Shown: positions 17,120 to 25,666 of the stretch, in pieces
Position numbering within the stretch: the first letter of the stretch is position 1
How the letters are laid out: each line of letters begins with the position of its first letter
From: Pararhizobium capsulatum DSM 1112
GTDB taxonomy: Bacteria; Pseudomonadota; Alphaproteobacteria; Rhizobiales; Rhizobiaceae
Assembly: GCF_030814475.1 (NCBI RefSeq)
Contig: NZ_JAUSVF010000001.1
Span: forward strand, 3,416,001 to 3,480,000
Direction of reading: 5' to 3'
Length of the DNA: 64,000 nt
Notes under the pieces: generated by a model
Database searches by the model: none
Told to the model about the DNA's origin: nothing
What the model saw: the letters and a program-made list of their open reading frames with translations, nothing else
Program-made: the position numbers and the translations under genes

Positions 17120-18010
17120 TTATTCGGCAACGGCTGCGACCGGATAGACTTCCTTCATGTAGTCGTTCATCAGCGTTTCGCAGATGGTCGACGGCGTGAA
17201 GCGGTGAGGACCGATTTCGGAAACCGGCGTTACTTCCGCGGCCGAGCCCGTCAGGAAGCATTCGGTGAAGCTGTCCAGCTCTTCCGGCATGATCGCCCGC
17301 TCAATGACCTGATAGCCCCGACGCTTGGCGAGCTCGATGACGGTCTGGCGGGTGATGCCATTGAGGAAGCAATCCGGCACCGGCGTATGGATGACGCCAT
17401 CCTTCACGAAGAAGATGTTGGCACCCGTCGCTTCCGCAACCTGCCCACGATAGTCAAGCATCATGGCATCGGCGTAGCCCTTGGCTTCGGCGGCATGCTT
17501 GGAGATGGTGCAGATCATGTAAAGGCCGGCGGCCTTGGAAGCGCAAGGGGCGGTTTTCGGGTCCGGACGGCGATACTCGGCGATGTCCAGGCGAATTCCC
17601 TTCAGCTTTTCGACCGGGTTGAAATAGCTACCCCACTGCCAGATGGCGATAGCGACATTGATGCGATTGCTTTGGGCGGAAACGCCCATCATCTCCGAGC
17701 CGCGCCAGGCGATCGGGCGGACGTAGGCATCCGAGAAGCCCTGACGCTTCAGAAGCTCGATCGTCGCCGCATCCAGCTCTTCAACGCTACAGGGGATGGT
17801 AAAACCAAGAATTTCAGCCGACTTGTGAAGACGCTGATTGTGTTCGGTCAGCTTGAAGATGCGGCCGCCATAGGCGCGCTCGCCTTCGAAAACAGCACTT
17901 GCATAGTGAAGCCCGTGGGTCAGCACATGGATCTTGGCGTCCTTCCAGTCGACAAACTCGCCGTTGAACCAGATCTGTCCATCCATCTGGTCGAAAGGAA
18001 CTCCTGCCAT
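17120..18010 (-). CDS. ilvE: Branched-chain amino acid aminotransferase
   Basis: 296 residues from ATG 18010 (GGAGGAT upstream). A fold-type IV PLP enzyme performing the last step of Leu, Ile and Val synthesis. It shows THGLHYASAVFEGERAYGG, the YVRPIAWRG strand, a lysine in CASKAAGLY that is the likely PLP anchor, and EATGANIFFVKDG with the GITRQTVIELA helix. The longer open frame to 18136 has no support. It is divergent from the MarR gene. Confidence 0.93.
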   Translation of the reverse strand: MAGVPFDQMDGQIWFNGEFVDWKDAKIHVLTHGLHYASAVFEGERAYGGRIFKLTEHNQRLHKSAEILGFTIPCSVEELDAATIELLKRQGFSDAYVRPIAWRGSEMMGVSAQSNRINVAIAIWQWGSYFNPVEKLKGIRLDIAEYRRPDPKTAPCASKAAGLYMICTISKHAAEAKGYADAMMLDYRGQVAEATGANIFFVKDGVIHTPVPDCFLNGITRQTVIELAKRRGYQVIERAIMPEELDSFTECFLTGSAAEVTPVSEIGPHRFTPSTICETLMNDYMKEVYPVAAVAE

Positions 18011-18207
18011 GCTCTTATCCTCCGGCGTATCCGCGCCATTTTCTTTGCGATTTCGATATCTCCACGCGCCGCTCGGACGGCAAATTGTGGAGGGGAATGA
18101 TCCTGAGTGAATTTGGATTGGCGATCGCATCGCCACCGCCTACATTCAACGCAGGACGCTGGCGTCGATTGTCTCGCCTTTCTAGGGTGAAGACTTACCA
18201 ACCGTAG

Positions 18208-18238
18208 AAAATTATGTCAATAAAGCTGACATAATTTT
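18208..18238. promoter_or_regulatory. Perfect 12+12 bp dyad upstream of the MarR gene
   Basis: AAAATTATGTCA (18208-18219) and TGACATAATTTT (18227-18238) are perfect inverted repeats around ATAAAGC. The shape (TTATGTCA-N7-TGACATAA) suits a dimeric MarR-type regulator. It ends 45 bases before the preferred petP start and about 200 bases from the ilvE start, so autoregulation is the likely use. Confidence 0.65.
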
Positions 18239-18283
18239 TCGAAAGTTGCAGCGAAGGCCTTGCAAACGAAAGGAAATGACTGC

Positions 18284-18760
18284 GTGGCAGGACAGCCCAA
18301 TCAGAACTCCGCGATCAAGGCCACCCCTGAAGGCTCCGATTCCGTCGATTATGAGATCATCGAGCTGCTGTTCTTTGCCTATCGTGACTTTACCTCCGAT
18401 CCGGATGTGATCCTGGAGAAGCGTGGTTTTGGACGCGCCCATCACCGTGTCCTGCATTTTGTGGACCGTGAACCCGGCATGACGGTGGCCGACCTGCTCG
18501 ATACGCTGAAAATCACCAAGCAGAGCCTTGCGCGGGTGCTCAAGCAGCTGATCGATTCTGGTTATATCCACCAGATCGCCGGGCCTGAGGATCGGCGCCA
18601 GCGTAAGCTCTATACCACCAAGGAAGGCAAGGCTTTGGCCCGAGCCTTGGCAGAGCCACAGTCACGGCGCATAGCCGATGCGATTGCCGCAAGTGGGCCT
18701 GAAGCAAGAGATATCGTCACGCGCTTCCTGGCCAGCATGAAGAACAAATCGGACGACTGA
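18284..18760 (+). CDS. petP: MarR family regulator (PetP-like)
   Basis: 158 residues from GTG 18284 (AAAGGA upstream); TTG 18260 would add eight. It is a winged-helix dimer: GRAHHRVLHFVDREPGMTVA, recognition helix ITKQSLARVLKQLIDSGYI and wing EDRRQRKLYTTKEG. It stands 67 bases before an OmpR-type response regulator. The same pair, petP-petR, was described in Rhodobacter, where PetR is the CenR orthologue. The perfect dyad upstream is a candidate own operator. Confidence 0.8.
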   Translation: MAGQPNQNSAIKATPEGSDSVDYEIIELLFFAYRDFTSDPDVILEKRGFGRAHHRVLHFVDREPGMTVADLLDTLKITKQSLARVLKQLIDSGYIHQIAGPEDRRQRKLYTTKEGKALARALAEPQSRRIADAIAASGPEARDIVTRFLASMKNKSDD

Positions 18761-18827
18761 GACCATCGCCATCCCCGCCGTCGCAAGGATGGATTTCAAA
18801 TCGAGGGCAGCGCCCGGACATGGAACC

Positions 18828-19529
18828 ATGACCAAGACAGTGAATATTCCCGATGATGCCGCCCATTTGCTGGTGGTGGACGACGACCGGCGCATCCGTG
18901 AACTTTTGAACCGCTACCTGATGGAGCAGGGTTTCCGGGTTACCACGGCAGCGGATGCAGACGAGGCACGGCGCCGTCTGCAGGGCATCGACTTCGACCT
19001 CCTGATCGTGGACGTGATGATGCCGGGCGAAACGGGTATTTCCCTCACCCAGGACCTGCGCAAGATCAAGACTGTGCCGATCATCATGTTGACGGCGCTT
19101 GCCGAATCCAATGCTCGTATCGAGGGCCTGGAGGCCGGCGCCGACGACTATCTGCCGAAACCTTTTGATCCGCGCGAACTCGTGCTGCGCATCAACAACA
19201 TCCTGCGACGCAACGCTCCGGCCCAGCAGCCGAAGGTGGAGCAGGTCATTTTCGGCCCCTTTACCTTCTCAGTCGTGCGCAAGGAACTGCGCCGCGGCGC
19301 GGATCATATTCGGCTGACGGACCGCGAACAGGAAATCATGATGCTGTTTTCCCAGCGTCCCGGCGAAACCATCCCGCGTCACGAACTTGTCAGTGACGAC
19401 GCGGAGGTCGGTGAACGCACCATCGACGTCCAGATCAACCGGTTGCGCCGCAAGATCGAGGACGACCCGTCCAATCCGGTGTTTCTCCAGACAGTGCGCG
19501 GCATCGGCTATCGGCTGAGCGTGGACTGA
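18828..19529 (+). CDS. cenR: OmpR-family response regulator (CenR/PetR/OtpR type)
   Basis: 233 residues from ATG 18828; ATG 18789 is possible but poorly spaced. The receiver domain has acidic residues VVDDD, phosphoacceptor D62 (LIVDVMMPGETG) and K111 (LPKPFDP). The C-terminal winged helix has LTDREQEIMMLFSQRPGE and RTIDVQINRLRRKIEDDP. It lies between petP and a kinase with 13 bases to the latter. This order matches the CenK-CenR system of alphaproteobacteria (OtpR in Brucella), which controls cell-envelope genes and is essential in several species. Assignment rests on order and family type. Confidence 0.75.
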   Translation: MTKTVNIPDDAAHLLVVDDDRRIRELLNRYLMEQGFRVTTAADADEARRRLQGIDFDLLIVDVMMPGETGISLTQDLRKIKTVPIIMLTALAESNARIEGLEAGADDYLPKPFDPRELVLRINNILRRNAPAQQPKVEQVIFGPFTFSVVRKELRRGADHIRLTDREQEIMMLFSQRPGETIPRHELVSDDAEVGERTIDVQINRLRRKIEDDPSNPVFLQTVRGIGYRLSVD

Positions 19530-19542
19530 CGAATGAGGTCTC

Positions 19543-20937
19543 ATGGCAAGCTTTAAGGGAATGTGCCGGGGCCTGAAGGTGAGACGGCGAACCTTGAACC
19601 GCAACAGCGCCTGGGGTCGCTTTACACTCTGGCTGCGCCGCCGGCTGCCGATGGGGCTTTACGCCCGCTCGTTGCTGATTGTCATCATTCCGATGGTTCT
19701 GCTGCAGTCCGTGGTTGCCTTCGTCTTCATGGAACGGCACTGGCAGCTGGTGACGCAACGCCTTTCCTCGGCTGTAACCGCCGATATCGCCGCCATAATC
19801 GACCTGATAAACCATACGCCGGAAAGTGAAGTCAATGACATCATCCGTATCGCCCGCGAGCGTCTGAACCTCAATGTCTCCATCGAGACCGGCGGTGAGC
19901 TACCTCCGCCCCGCCCGAAACCATTCTTTGAAATTCTCGACCAGATTCTGAGCGAGGAAATATCCGACCAGATTCGCCGGCCATTCTGGATTGATACCGT
20001 CGGCGACTCCTCTTTCGTCGAAATCCGCATCAAGATTGATGGCGACCGCATCCTGCGCGTCTATGCCCGGCGCAGCCAGGCCTATGCCTCCAACACTCAT
20101 ATTTTCATTGTCTGGATGGTCGGCACGTCACTGGTGCTGCTCGCCATTGCCATTCTCTTTCTGCGCGGTCAGATCCGGCCGATCCTGGCGCTGGCGCATG
20201 CAGCAGAAAGTTTCGGCAAGGGACAGAAGATCGACGACTTCTCACCGCGCGGCGCCGAAGAAATTCGTCGCGCCGGCCTCGCCTTCATTCAGATGCGCGA
20301 GCGCATCGAGCGGCAGATCGAGCAACGCACCGCCATGCTCACGGGCGTCAGCCACGACCTTCGCACCATCCTCACTCGCTTCAAGTTGCAACTCGCCCTG
20401 GCGCCGGACCACCCGGATTTCGAAAGCCTGAACCAGGATGTCGAGGACATGCAAAGCATGCTCGAAGGCTATCTGGCTTTTGCCCGCGGGGAAGCGGAAG
20501 AAGACGTCGGCGAACTCAAGCTCAGCGACCTGATGATCAGACTGGAAGCTGAGGCCGAACTCCATGGCAAGGCACTTGCCGTGACGCTTGAAGGCAAGGA
20601 CGATATTCGCGTCAGACCGAACGCTTTCACCCGCCTTGTGGCCAACATCGTGTCAAATGCCTACCGCTATGCCAATTCGGTCAATGTGGAGGCCAAACAT
20701 GGCGCCAAGTGGCTGACCATTACCGTCGATGACGACGGTCCCGGCATTCCCGAGCGCTCACGCGATGACGTTTTCAAGCCGTTTTTCCGATTGGACGAAG
20801 CACGGAATCTCGACAATTCCGGCACTGGCCTTGGCCTTGCCATTGCCCTCGACATCGCCCGCAGCCACGGCGGCAACATCACGCTTGCCGACAGTCCCCT
20901 TGGCGGTCTGCGCGCTGTTATCCGTGTCCCGGCTTGA
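19543..20937 (+). CDS. cenK: Sensor histidine kinase (CenK type)
   Basis: 464 residues: basic N-terminus, TM1 about 43-63, a periplasmic domain to about 185 with a Pro-rich stretch (GELPPPRPKP), TM2 about 187-208, HAMP about 209-262, then an EnvZ-like core. The phosphorylated histidine is H271 in GVSHDLRTILTR; the usual proline of the H-box is isoleucine (I276). ATP-binding boxes follow: N (NIVSNAYRYA), D (VDDDGPGIP), F and G2 (DNSGTGLGLAIA). It is the partner of the regulator upstream. The long antisense frames are shadows. Confidence 0.85.
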   Translation: MASFKGMCRGLKVRRRTLNRNSAWGRFTLWLRRRLPMGLYARSLLIVIIPMVLLQSVVAFVFMERHWQLVTQRLSSAVTADIAAIIDLINHTPESEVNDIIRIARERLNLNVSIETGGELPPPRPKPFFEILDQILSEEISDQIRRPFWIDTVGDSSFVEIRIKIDGDRILRVYARRSQAYASNTHIFIVWMVGTSLVLLAIAILFLRGQIRPILALAHAAESFGKGQKIDDFSPRGAEEIRRAGLAFIQMRERIERQIEQRTAMLTGVSHDLRTILTRFKLQLALAPDHPDFESLNQDVEDMQSMLEGYLAFARGEAEEDVGELKLSDLMIRLEAEAELHGKALAVTLEGKDDIRVRPNAFTRLVANIVSNAYRYANSVNVEAKHGAKWLTITVDDDGPGIPERSRDDVFKPFFRLDEARNLDNSGTGLGLAIALDIARSHGGNITLADSPLGGLRAVIRVPA

Positions 20938-21002
20938 TCAGCGGGGATAGATTGCCATCAGCCCGCGACGCTCGTTGAACCGAGCCAGGCCCTGATATTT
21001 TC

Positions 21003-21344
21003 CTAAAGCAGCTTCTTGCCGTTCGGCACCGGTTTATCAGTCGCGGCAAGAACGATCGCATTCGCCTCGTCCTCAAAGCCGAGCGTTAGGACTTCAGAGC
21101 GAAACGGCCCGATCTGACGGGGCGGAAAATTGACGACGCCGAGCACCTGACGGCCGATCAGGCTCTCTGGCGTGTAGTGAACTGTGATCTGGGCAGAAGA
21201 TTTCTTGAGGCCTATCTCGGGTCCGAAATCGATCACCAGCTTGATCGCAGGCTTGCGCGCTTCCGGAAAGGGCGAGGTTTCGACGATCGTGCCGACGCGA
21301 ATATCGACACGCTCGAAATCGGCATAGGTGATGGTATCGGTCAT
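21003..21344 (-). CDS. csaA: tRNA-binding domain protein, CsaA-like
   Basis: 113 residues from ATG 21344, a stand-alone OB-fold of the EMAP/tRNA-binding type. FERVDIRVGTIVET and the closing loop ALGFEDE-like TLGFEDEANAIVLA, plus VLGVVNFPPRQIGPF, match CsaA, a dimeric tRNA-binding protein with reported chaperone or export activity. It lies 13 bases after proC on the same strand. Confidence 0.88.
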   Translation of the reverse strand: MTDTITYADFERVDIRVGTIVETSPFPEARKPAIKLVIDFGPEIGLKKSSAQITVHYTPESLIGRQVLGVVNFPPRQIGPFRSEVLTLGFEDEANAIVLAATDKPVPNGKKLL

Positions 21345-21357
21345 GAGAAATCCAGAG

Positions 21358-22173
21358 TTAACCGGCGAGCTCTTCCGCCCGCTTGCGGGCTGCGGCAATC
21401 GCCCTGTCGAAGAGAGGCTGCATACCGTCATCGGCCATGAGGATGGAAAGCGCTGCCGCCGTCGTGCCGCCAGGAGAGGTAACGTTCTGGCGCAGACGCG
21501 AAGCATCGTCGGGGGACTGGTAGAGAAGTTCACCAGCCCCCGCGACGGTTTCTCGAGCGAGCCGCATGGCGAGGTCCGCCTGAAGACCGGCCTTGCGACC
21601 GGCCTCCGCCATGCACTCCACGAGATAGAACACATAAGCAGGACCACTGCCGGATACCGCCGTTACCGCGTCGATATCGGCCTCCGTCTCGACCCATTCG
21701 ACCGGACCGCTGACTTTCAGAAGATCATGCACCGCTGCCCGCTTTTCGGGAGAAACGGCACTGTTGGCAAAGGCGCCGGTGACGCCGCGGCCGATCATTG
21801 CGGGCGTGTTGGGCATGGCACGAACCATGGCCGCTTCGCCGAGATGGGACGCCATGAAGGCAAGAGTGGTACCAGCCGCGACCGAAACGACGACCGTCTC
21901 AGGGCCGACAAGAAACTTCAACGGCGGCAGCACCGCTCCCATCAGCTGCGGCTTCACCGCCAGGAACAGGACCCCCGCCTTCAGGCCTTCGGGTGCTGTC
22001 GTCACATGGGTTGCACCATTGTCGGCGATGAGCTTGGCCATGGCCGGCGACGGGCCGGGATCTATGACGAGGACGTCGCTGCCCTTGATGCCGTTTTTCA
22101 GCCAGCCAGACAGCATCGCGCCACCCATGTTGCCAGCACCAATGAGAACGATTGGTCCCACCGCCTTGGTCAC
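21358..22173 (-). CDS. proC: Pyrroline-5-carboxylate reductase
   Basis: 271 residues, GTG start at 22173. It makes proline from pyrroline-5-carboxylate with NAD(P)H. The Rossmann motif VLIGAGNMGGAML is at the N-terminus and the family signature around VTAVSGSGPAYVFYLVE and SPGGTTAAAL at the C-terminal half. Its start is one base past the ybjN stop, so the two are translationally coupled. Confidence 0.95.
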   Translation of the reverse strand: MTKAVGPIVLIGAGNMGGAMLSGWLKNGIKGSDVLVIDPGPSPAMAKLIADNGATHVTTAPEGLKAGVLFLAVKPQLMGAVLPPLKFLVGPETVVVSVAAGTTLAFMASHLGEAAMVRAMPNTPAMIGRGVTGAFANSAVSPEKRAAVHDLLKVSGPVEWVETEADIDAVTAVSGSGPAYVFYLVECMAEAGRKAGLQADLAMRLARETVAGAGELLYQSPDDASRLRQNVTSPGGTTAAALSILMADDGMQPLFDRAIAAARKRAEELAG

Positions 22174-22174
22174 C

Positions 22175-22675
22175 TCAAGCCTCGCCGACAGTTTCGAACA
22201 TCACGGCCTCGACGGCCTTGTGCGCTTCGACACCGGACCAGACGACGAACTGGAAGGCCTGGAAGTAGGATTCACAAGCATCGAGCGCGCTGGACAACAG
22301 GACTTCCACCTGCTGGTTGGTCGGCTCCGCGCCGCCTGAAAGCAGAAGCGACTGGCGGAAGATCACGACATCCTCCTGCCGCCACAGGTCGAAATGCCCC
22401 ATCAGCACCTGCCCGTTGATATGGGAAAGCAACCTGATGACTTCGTTGACGCGGCTCTCGGGAACCTTGATGTCGAACGCGCAGGCGAGATGCAGCGCTT
22501 CAAACTCTTCCATCCAGGAAAAGGAGACATGATAGTCGGTCCACTTGCCCTCGACCGTCATGGCGATTTCATCTTCGCCGGAGCGCTCGAAGCACCAGTC
22601 ATTGTTGGCTGCGACAAACTCGATCATGTCGACCGGGTTTGATTGACGCTCAAGGTCCAATTCCATCAGGCTCAT
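22175..22675 (-). CDS. YbjN domain-containing protein
   Basis: 166 residues, cytoplasmic, a type III secretion chaperone-like fold. It has NPVDMIEFVAANNDWCFERSG near the start and the ALHLACAFDIKVPESR and LLSHINGQVLMGHFDLW strands typical of alphaproteobacterial YbjN proteins. The biochemical role is unknown; family members affect stress and motility when over-expressed. First gene of the ybjN-proC-csaA unit. Confidence 0.88.
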   Translation of the reverse strand: MSLMELDLERQSNPVDMIEFVAANNDWCFERSGEDEIAMTVEGKWTDYHVSFSWMEEFEALHLACAFDIKVPESRVNEVIRLLSHINGQVLMGHFDLWRQEDVVIFRQSLLLSGGAEPTNQQVEVLLSSALDACESYFQAFQFVVWSGVEAHKAVEAVMFETVGEA

Positions 22676-23109
22676 ATGTCACCTTAAAAGTCCCGATACA
22701 GACATGCGTCGTCGTGCTCACACACGACAGCGGCAAACTCAAACACCGGAAACAAACACTATGATTGCTGGACACACGGCTATCCTGGCTTACTTACCCT
22801 GCCCGGAGCTTGCGTGACCCGTTTCGAATCATCATTTAAAATCAGTGTATAACGGCGGAGTCTGCATGCCAGCCCCTCCACTCGAAAATACGTCTACGAG
22901 GTTGTGGAAAGAACTTTGAAACAGATTCAGCGGGAGTTCTTAAACGACTCTGCCGTAAGCATTTTTTGGCAGTGTCCACAGGGGTAAAAAATTTATGAAA
23001 AAAGCTGCCGGAAACACTCCCCGGCAGCGGATGAAATGCCCGGATGTTACAAAACGAAACAGGTCGCACGCGACATCGCGATCAAGGCCTGCCGAATCCC
23101 TCCGAAAGC
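22676..23109. other. Intergenic region with clustered GANTC sites and hairpin
   Basis: 434 bases between ybjN (start) and ubiK (end), both minus strand. Four CcrM-type GANTC sites occur in 125 bases (22826, 22858, 22924, 22946), together with two degenerate DnaA-box-like sequences (22903-22911 reverse, 22972-22980 forward). An open frame of 75 codons (22842-23069) shows no protein character. The ubiK terminator fills the right end. Confidence 0.4.
22998..23028 (-). terminator. Terminator of ubiK
   Basis: GCTGCCGG (23004-23011) pairs with CCGGCAGC (23021-23028). On the minus strand it is followed by a T-run. Confidence 0.8.
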
Positions 23110-23370
23110 CTACTTGCCGGCTGCGTCGAGGCGAGCTTCAAGGGCAGCGATCCGGGCCAGCAGCGCGTCGTTTTCGTCGCGCGCCCTGAGCGCCATTTCG
23201 CGCACGGCCTCGAACTCTTCACGCTTGACGATATCCATCGAGTTCATGAGCTTTTCGCCCTGCGCCCGAAAGACCGTTTCCATTTCCCGCCTGACACCCT
23301 GCGCAGCACCGGCCGCATCGGTCATCAGCTTGGCGAATTCGTCCAGAATACGGTTGGTGCCCGTCGTCAT
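23110..23370 (-). CDS. ubiK: Ubiquinone biosynthesis accessory factor UbiK (BMFP protein)
   Basis: 86 residues: a short helix, then a C-terminal coiled coil (REEFEAVREMALRARDENDA and LLARIAALEARLDAAGK). It matches the BMFP/YqiC family, trimeric proteins that assist aerobic ubiquinone synthesis and bind membranes. Divergent from lgt. Confidence 0.85.
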   Translation of the reverse strand: MTTGTNRILDEFAKLMTDAAGAAQGVRREMETVFRAQGEKLMNSMDIVKREEFEAVREMALRARDENDALLARIAALEARLDAAGK

Positions 23371-23562
23371 CGTCTCGATCTCCGATCTTCCCTGCCGCTG
23401 GTCATTGCTGCCGCAGTCTCATGAATGAGGTAGGAGCGGCGGCGGCGCGATGCAAGGAAAAATACAAGTGAATGATTTCCTTTAGCGCCCGGCGCGTGCC
23501 TTGACCCTGCCGGGTTGGAGAGCCATGTTCCGGCAAACGACAGGCTGGAGAAAAGCAAGACC

Positions 23563-24408
23563 TTGGAAACAACCGCGACTTTTCTCGCCATCATGCCCTT
23601 CCCCCAGATCGATCCTGTCCTTGTGACCATCGGTCCCTTGCAGATTCACTGGTACGGTCTCGCCTATGTCGCGGGTATTCTCATCGGCTGGCAATATGCA
23701 CGCAGACTGGTGCGCAACATCACGCTTTGGCGCAACGGCCAACCGGCCATGACGGAACCACAGCTGGACGACTTCCTGCTCTGGGTTGCGGCCGGCATCG
23801 TCGGTGGCGGACGGATCGGTTACATTCTCTTCTACGATCTTGCGACCGTCATCGAAAACCCGATACGGGCGATTGAAATCTGGAACGGCGGCATGTCTTT
23901 TCATGGCGGTCTGATCGGCACGATGATTGCCATGATGATCTTTGCACGACGCAGAGGCATCGCGATGTGGAGCCTCTTCGACATCGTCTCCGCCGTCGTC
24001 CCCATCGGCCTGTTTTTCGGCCGCATCGCCAATTTCATCAATGGTGAACTCTGGGGTCGCTTGTCTTCCCTCCCGTGGGCAGTCGAATTCCCGCCGGGAA
24101 GCGGCCTTGCCTACCATCCGAGCCAGCTCTACGAGGCGAGCCTTGAAGGCATCGTGCTGTTGCTAGTGTTGACCTACGTTATCTATCGGCGCCACGCACT
24201 GAAGACGCCGGGTCTCGTCTGTGGCATCTTCGTGCTTGGCTATGCGATCTCGCGTATCCTGGTTGAATTCTTCCGCCAGCCGGATGCCCAGATCGGTTAT
24301 CTCGCCGGCGGTTGGCTGACGATGGGCATGGTGCTGTCGACACCGATGGCGCTGGCCGGACTTTGGGCGATCCTCCGTGCCCGTCGTACAGCCGCAACCG
24401 TCACCTGA
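23563..24408 (+). CDS. lgt: Prolipoprotein diacylglyceryl transferase
   Basis: 281 residues from TTG 23563; ATG 23593 ([10 protein letters not shown]) is an alternative. It moves diacylglycerol from phosphatidylglycerol to the cysteine of lipoprotein precursors in the inner membrane. The Lgt signature [14 protein letters not shown] is near residue 150. Other marks are [26 protein letters not shown] with the catalytic His, and seven membrane segments. It is 11 bases before the methyltransferase gene. Confidence 0.93.
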   Translation: METTATFLAIMPFPQIDPVLVTIGPLQIHWYGLAYVAGILIGWQYARRLVRNITLWRNGQPAMTEPQLDDFLLWVAAGIVGGGRIGYILFYDLATVIENPIRAIEIWNGGMSFHGGLIGTMIAMMIFARRRGIAMWSLFDIVSAVVPIGLFFGRIANFINGELWGRLSSLPWAVEFPPGSGLAYHPSQLYEASLEGIVLLLVLTYVIYRRHALKTPGLVCGIFVLGYAISRILVEFFRQPDAQIGYLAGGWLTMGMVLSTPMALAGLWAILRARRTAATVT

Positions 24409-24419
24409 GGAGGAGCGCG

Positions 24420-25514
24420 ATGAGCACGCCCCTGGGAGAAAAGATCAAGGCCCTGATCACCGCAAGCGGTCCGATCAGCGTCACCGACTATTTCTCGCTC
24501 TGCCTCGCCGACCCGCAGCACGGATACTACAAAACGCGCGAGCCGTTCGGCGCAGCCGGCGATTTCACCACTGCGCCCGAGATCAGCCAACTCTTTGGCG
24601 AAATGATCGGTATCTTCCTCGTCCAGGCCTGGCAGCGTCATGGCGAGCCGGATCCGGTGCATATCGCCGAGATCGGCCCGGGGCGTGGAACGATGATGGC
24701 CGACATCATGCGCGTCATCTCCAAGCTTGCTCCGTCGCTTTATGAGGCAGCCCAGTTCCACCTCATCGAGACCAGCGAACGACTGCAGAAGATCCAGAGC
24801 CAGACGCTCGTCGCCCACAAGTTCAAAATCACCTGGCACGAGAGCTTCGACACGCTGCCGGAAGGCTTTCTCCTTCTGGCCGCCAATGAACTCTTCGACG
24901 CCATCCCCATCCGGCAGTTCGTGAAGACGCCGCAAGGTTTCCGCGAGCGCATGGTCGGCCTGGATGCCGAAGGCGAGCTGACATTCGCGGCCGGTGTAGC
25001 CGGTCTCGACCCTGCCTTGCTACCACAGTCGCCGACCGAAGTGCCGGCGGGCACGATCTTCGAGATTTCTCCCGCGCGTGACGCGGTCATGGCAACGCTT
25101 GCCTTGCGTATCCGCACCGGCGGCGGCACTGCCGTCATCATCGACTACGGCCACCTGTCGACCGGCTATGGAGATACGCTGCAGGCAGTGCGCGAGCATC
25201 AGTTCGACCCGCCGTTGAAGCAACCCGGTCAAGCCGACATCACAAGTCATGTCGATTTCGAGCAACTGGCTCGCAGGGCTGTGACGGAAGAGCTTCAGAT
25301 CAACGGCCTGACCTATCAGGGTGATTTTCTCGTTGGGCTCGGGCTCATCGAGCGAGCTTCCTCCCTTGGCAGCGGCAAGGATACACTGACACAGGAAGGC
25401 ATCAGTCTTGACGTCGAAAGGCTGGCTGGCAGCGGGGAAGGCAAGATGGGAGAACTTTTCAAGGTTCTTGTCGTCAGCAGCCCTGCCGTTGCGCTCACGC
25501 CATTTCAACGCTGA
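24420..25514 (+). CDS. SAM-dependent methyltransferase, MidA/NDUFAF7 family
   Basis: 364 residues from ATG 24420 with GAGGAGG upstream. The class I methyltransferase core includes HIAEIGPGRGTMMADIMR and the family-specific DPQHGYYKTREPFGAAGDF and AANELFDAIPIRQFV. The human and Dictyostelium orthologue methylates an arginine of NDUFS2 during respiratory complex I assembly; a similar role is only an inference here. Stable linkage with lgt and pgeF is common in Rhizobiales. Confidence 0.88.
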   Translation: MSTPLGEKIKALITASGPISVTDYFSLCLADPQHGYYKTREPFGAAGDFTTAPEISQLFGEMIGIFLVQAWQRHGEPDPVHIAEIGPGRGTMMADIMRVISKLAPSLYEAAQFHLIETSERLQKIQSQTLVAHKFKITWHESFDTLPEGFLLLAANELFDAIPIRQFVKTPQGFRERMVGLDAEGELTFAAGVAGLDPALLPQSPTEVPAGTIFEISPARDAVMATLALRIRTGGGTAVIIDYGHLSTGYGDTLQAVREHQFDPPLKQPGQADITSHVDFEQLARRAVTEELQINGLTYQGDFLVGLGLIERASSLGSGKDTLTQEGISLDVERLAGSGEGKMGELFKVLVVSSPAVALTPFQR

Positions 25515-25666
25515 ACGGCTGCCCGTTGCCCGCCTTGTCTCGATCCCGTGAAATGCGATTATTGACACGGCGACAGGCGGAGGCCAACATCGCGCCAAAT
25601 CGAACAGGCCCTCCGCACGGGGTCCGAAATCCCAGATATCACAGACATGAAAGGGCAAAAACACCG

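Noticed and set aside
22842..23069. 75-codon frame in the ybjN-ubiK gap
   Set aside because: No ribosome binding site; crosses the ubiK terminator; composition does not look like protein.
22676..23109. Chromosomal replication origin
   Set aside because: The DnaA-like boxes are degenerate, and the neighbours (ybjN, proC, ubiK, lgt) are not typical origin flanks such as hemE or dnaA.
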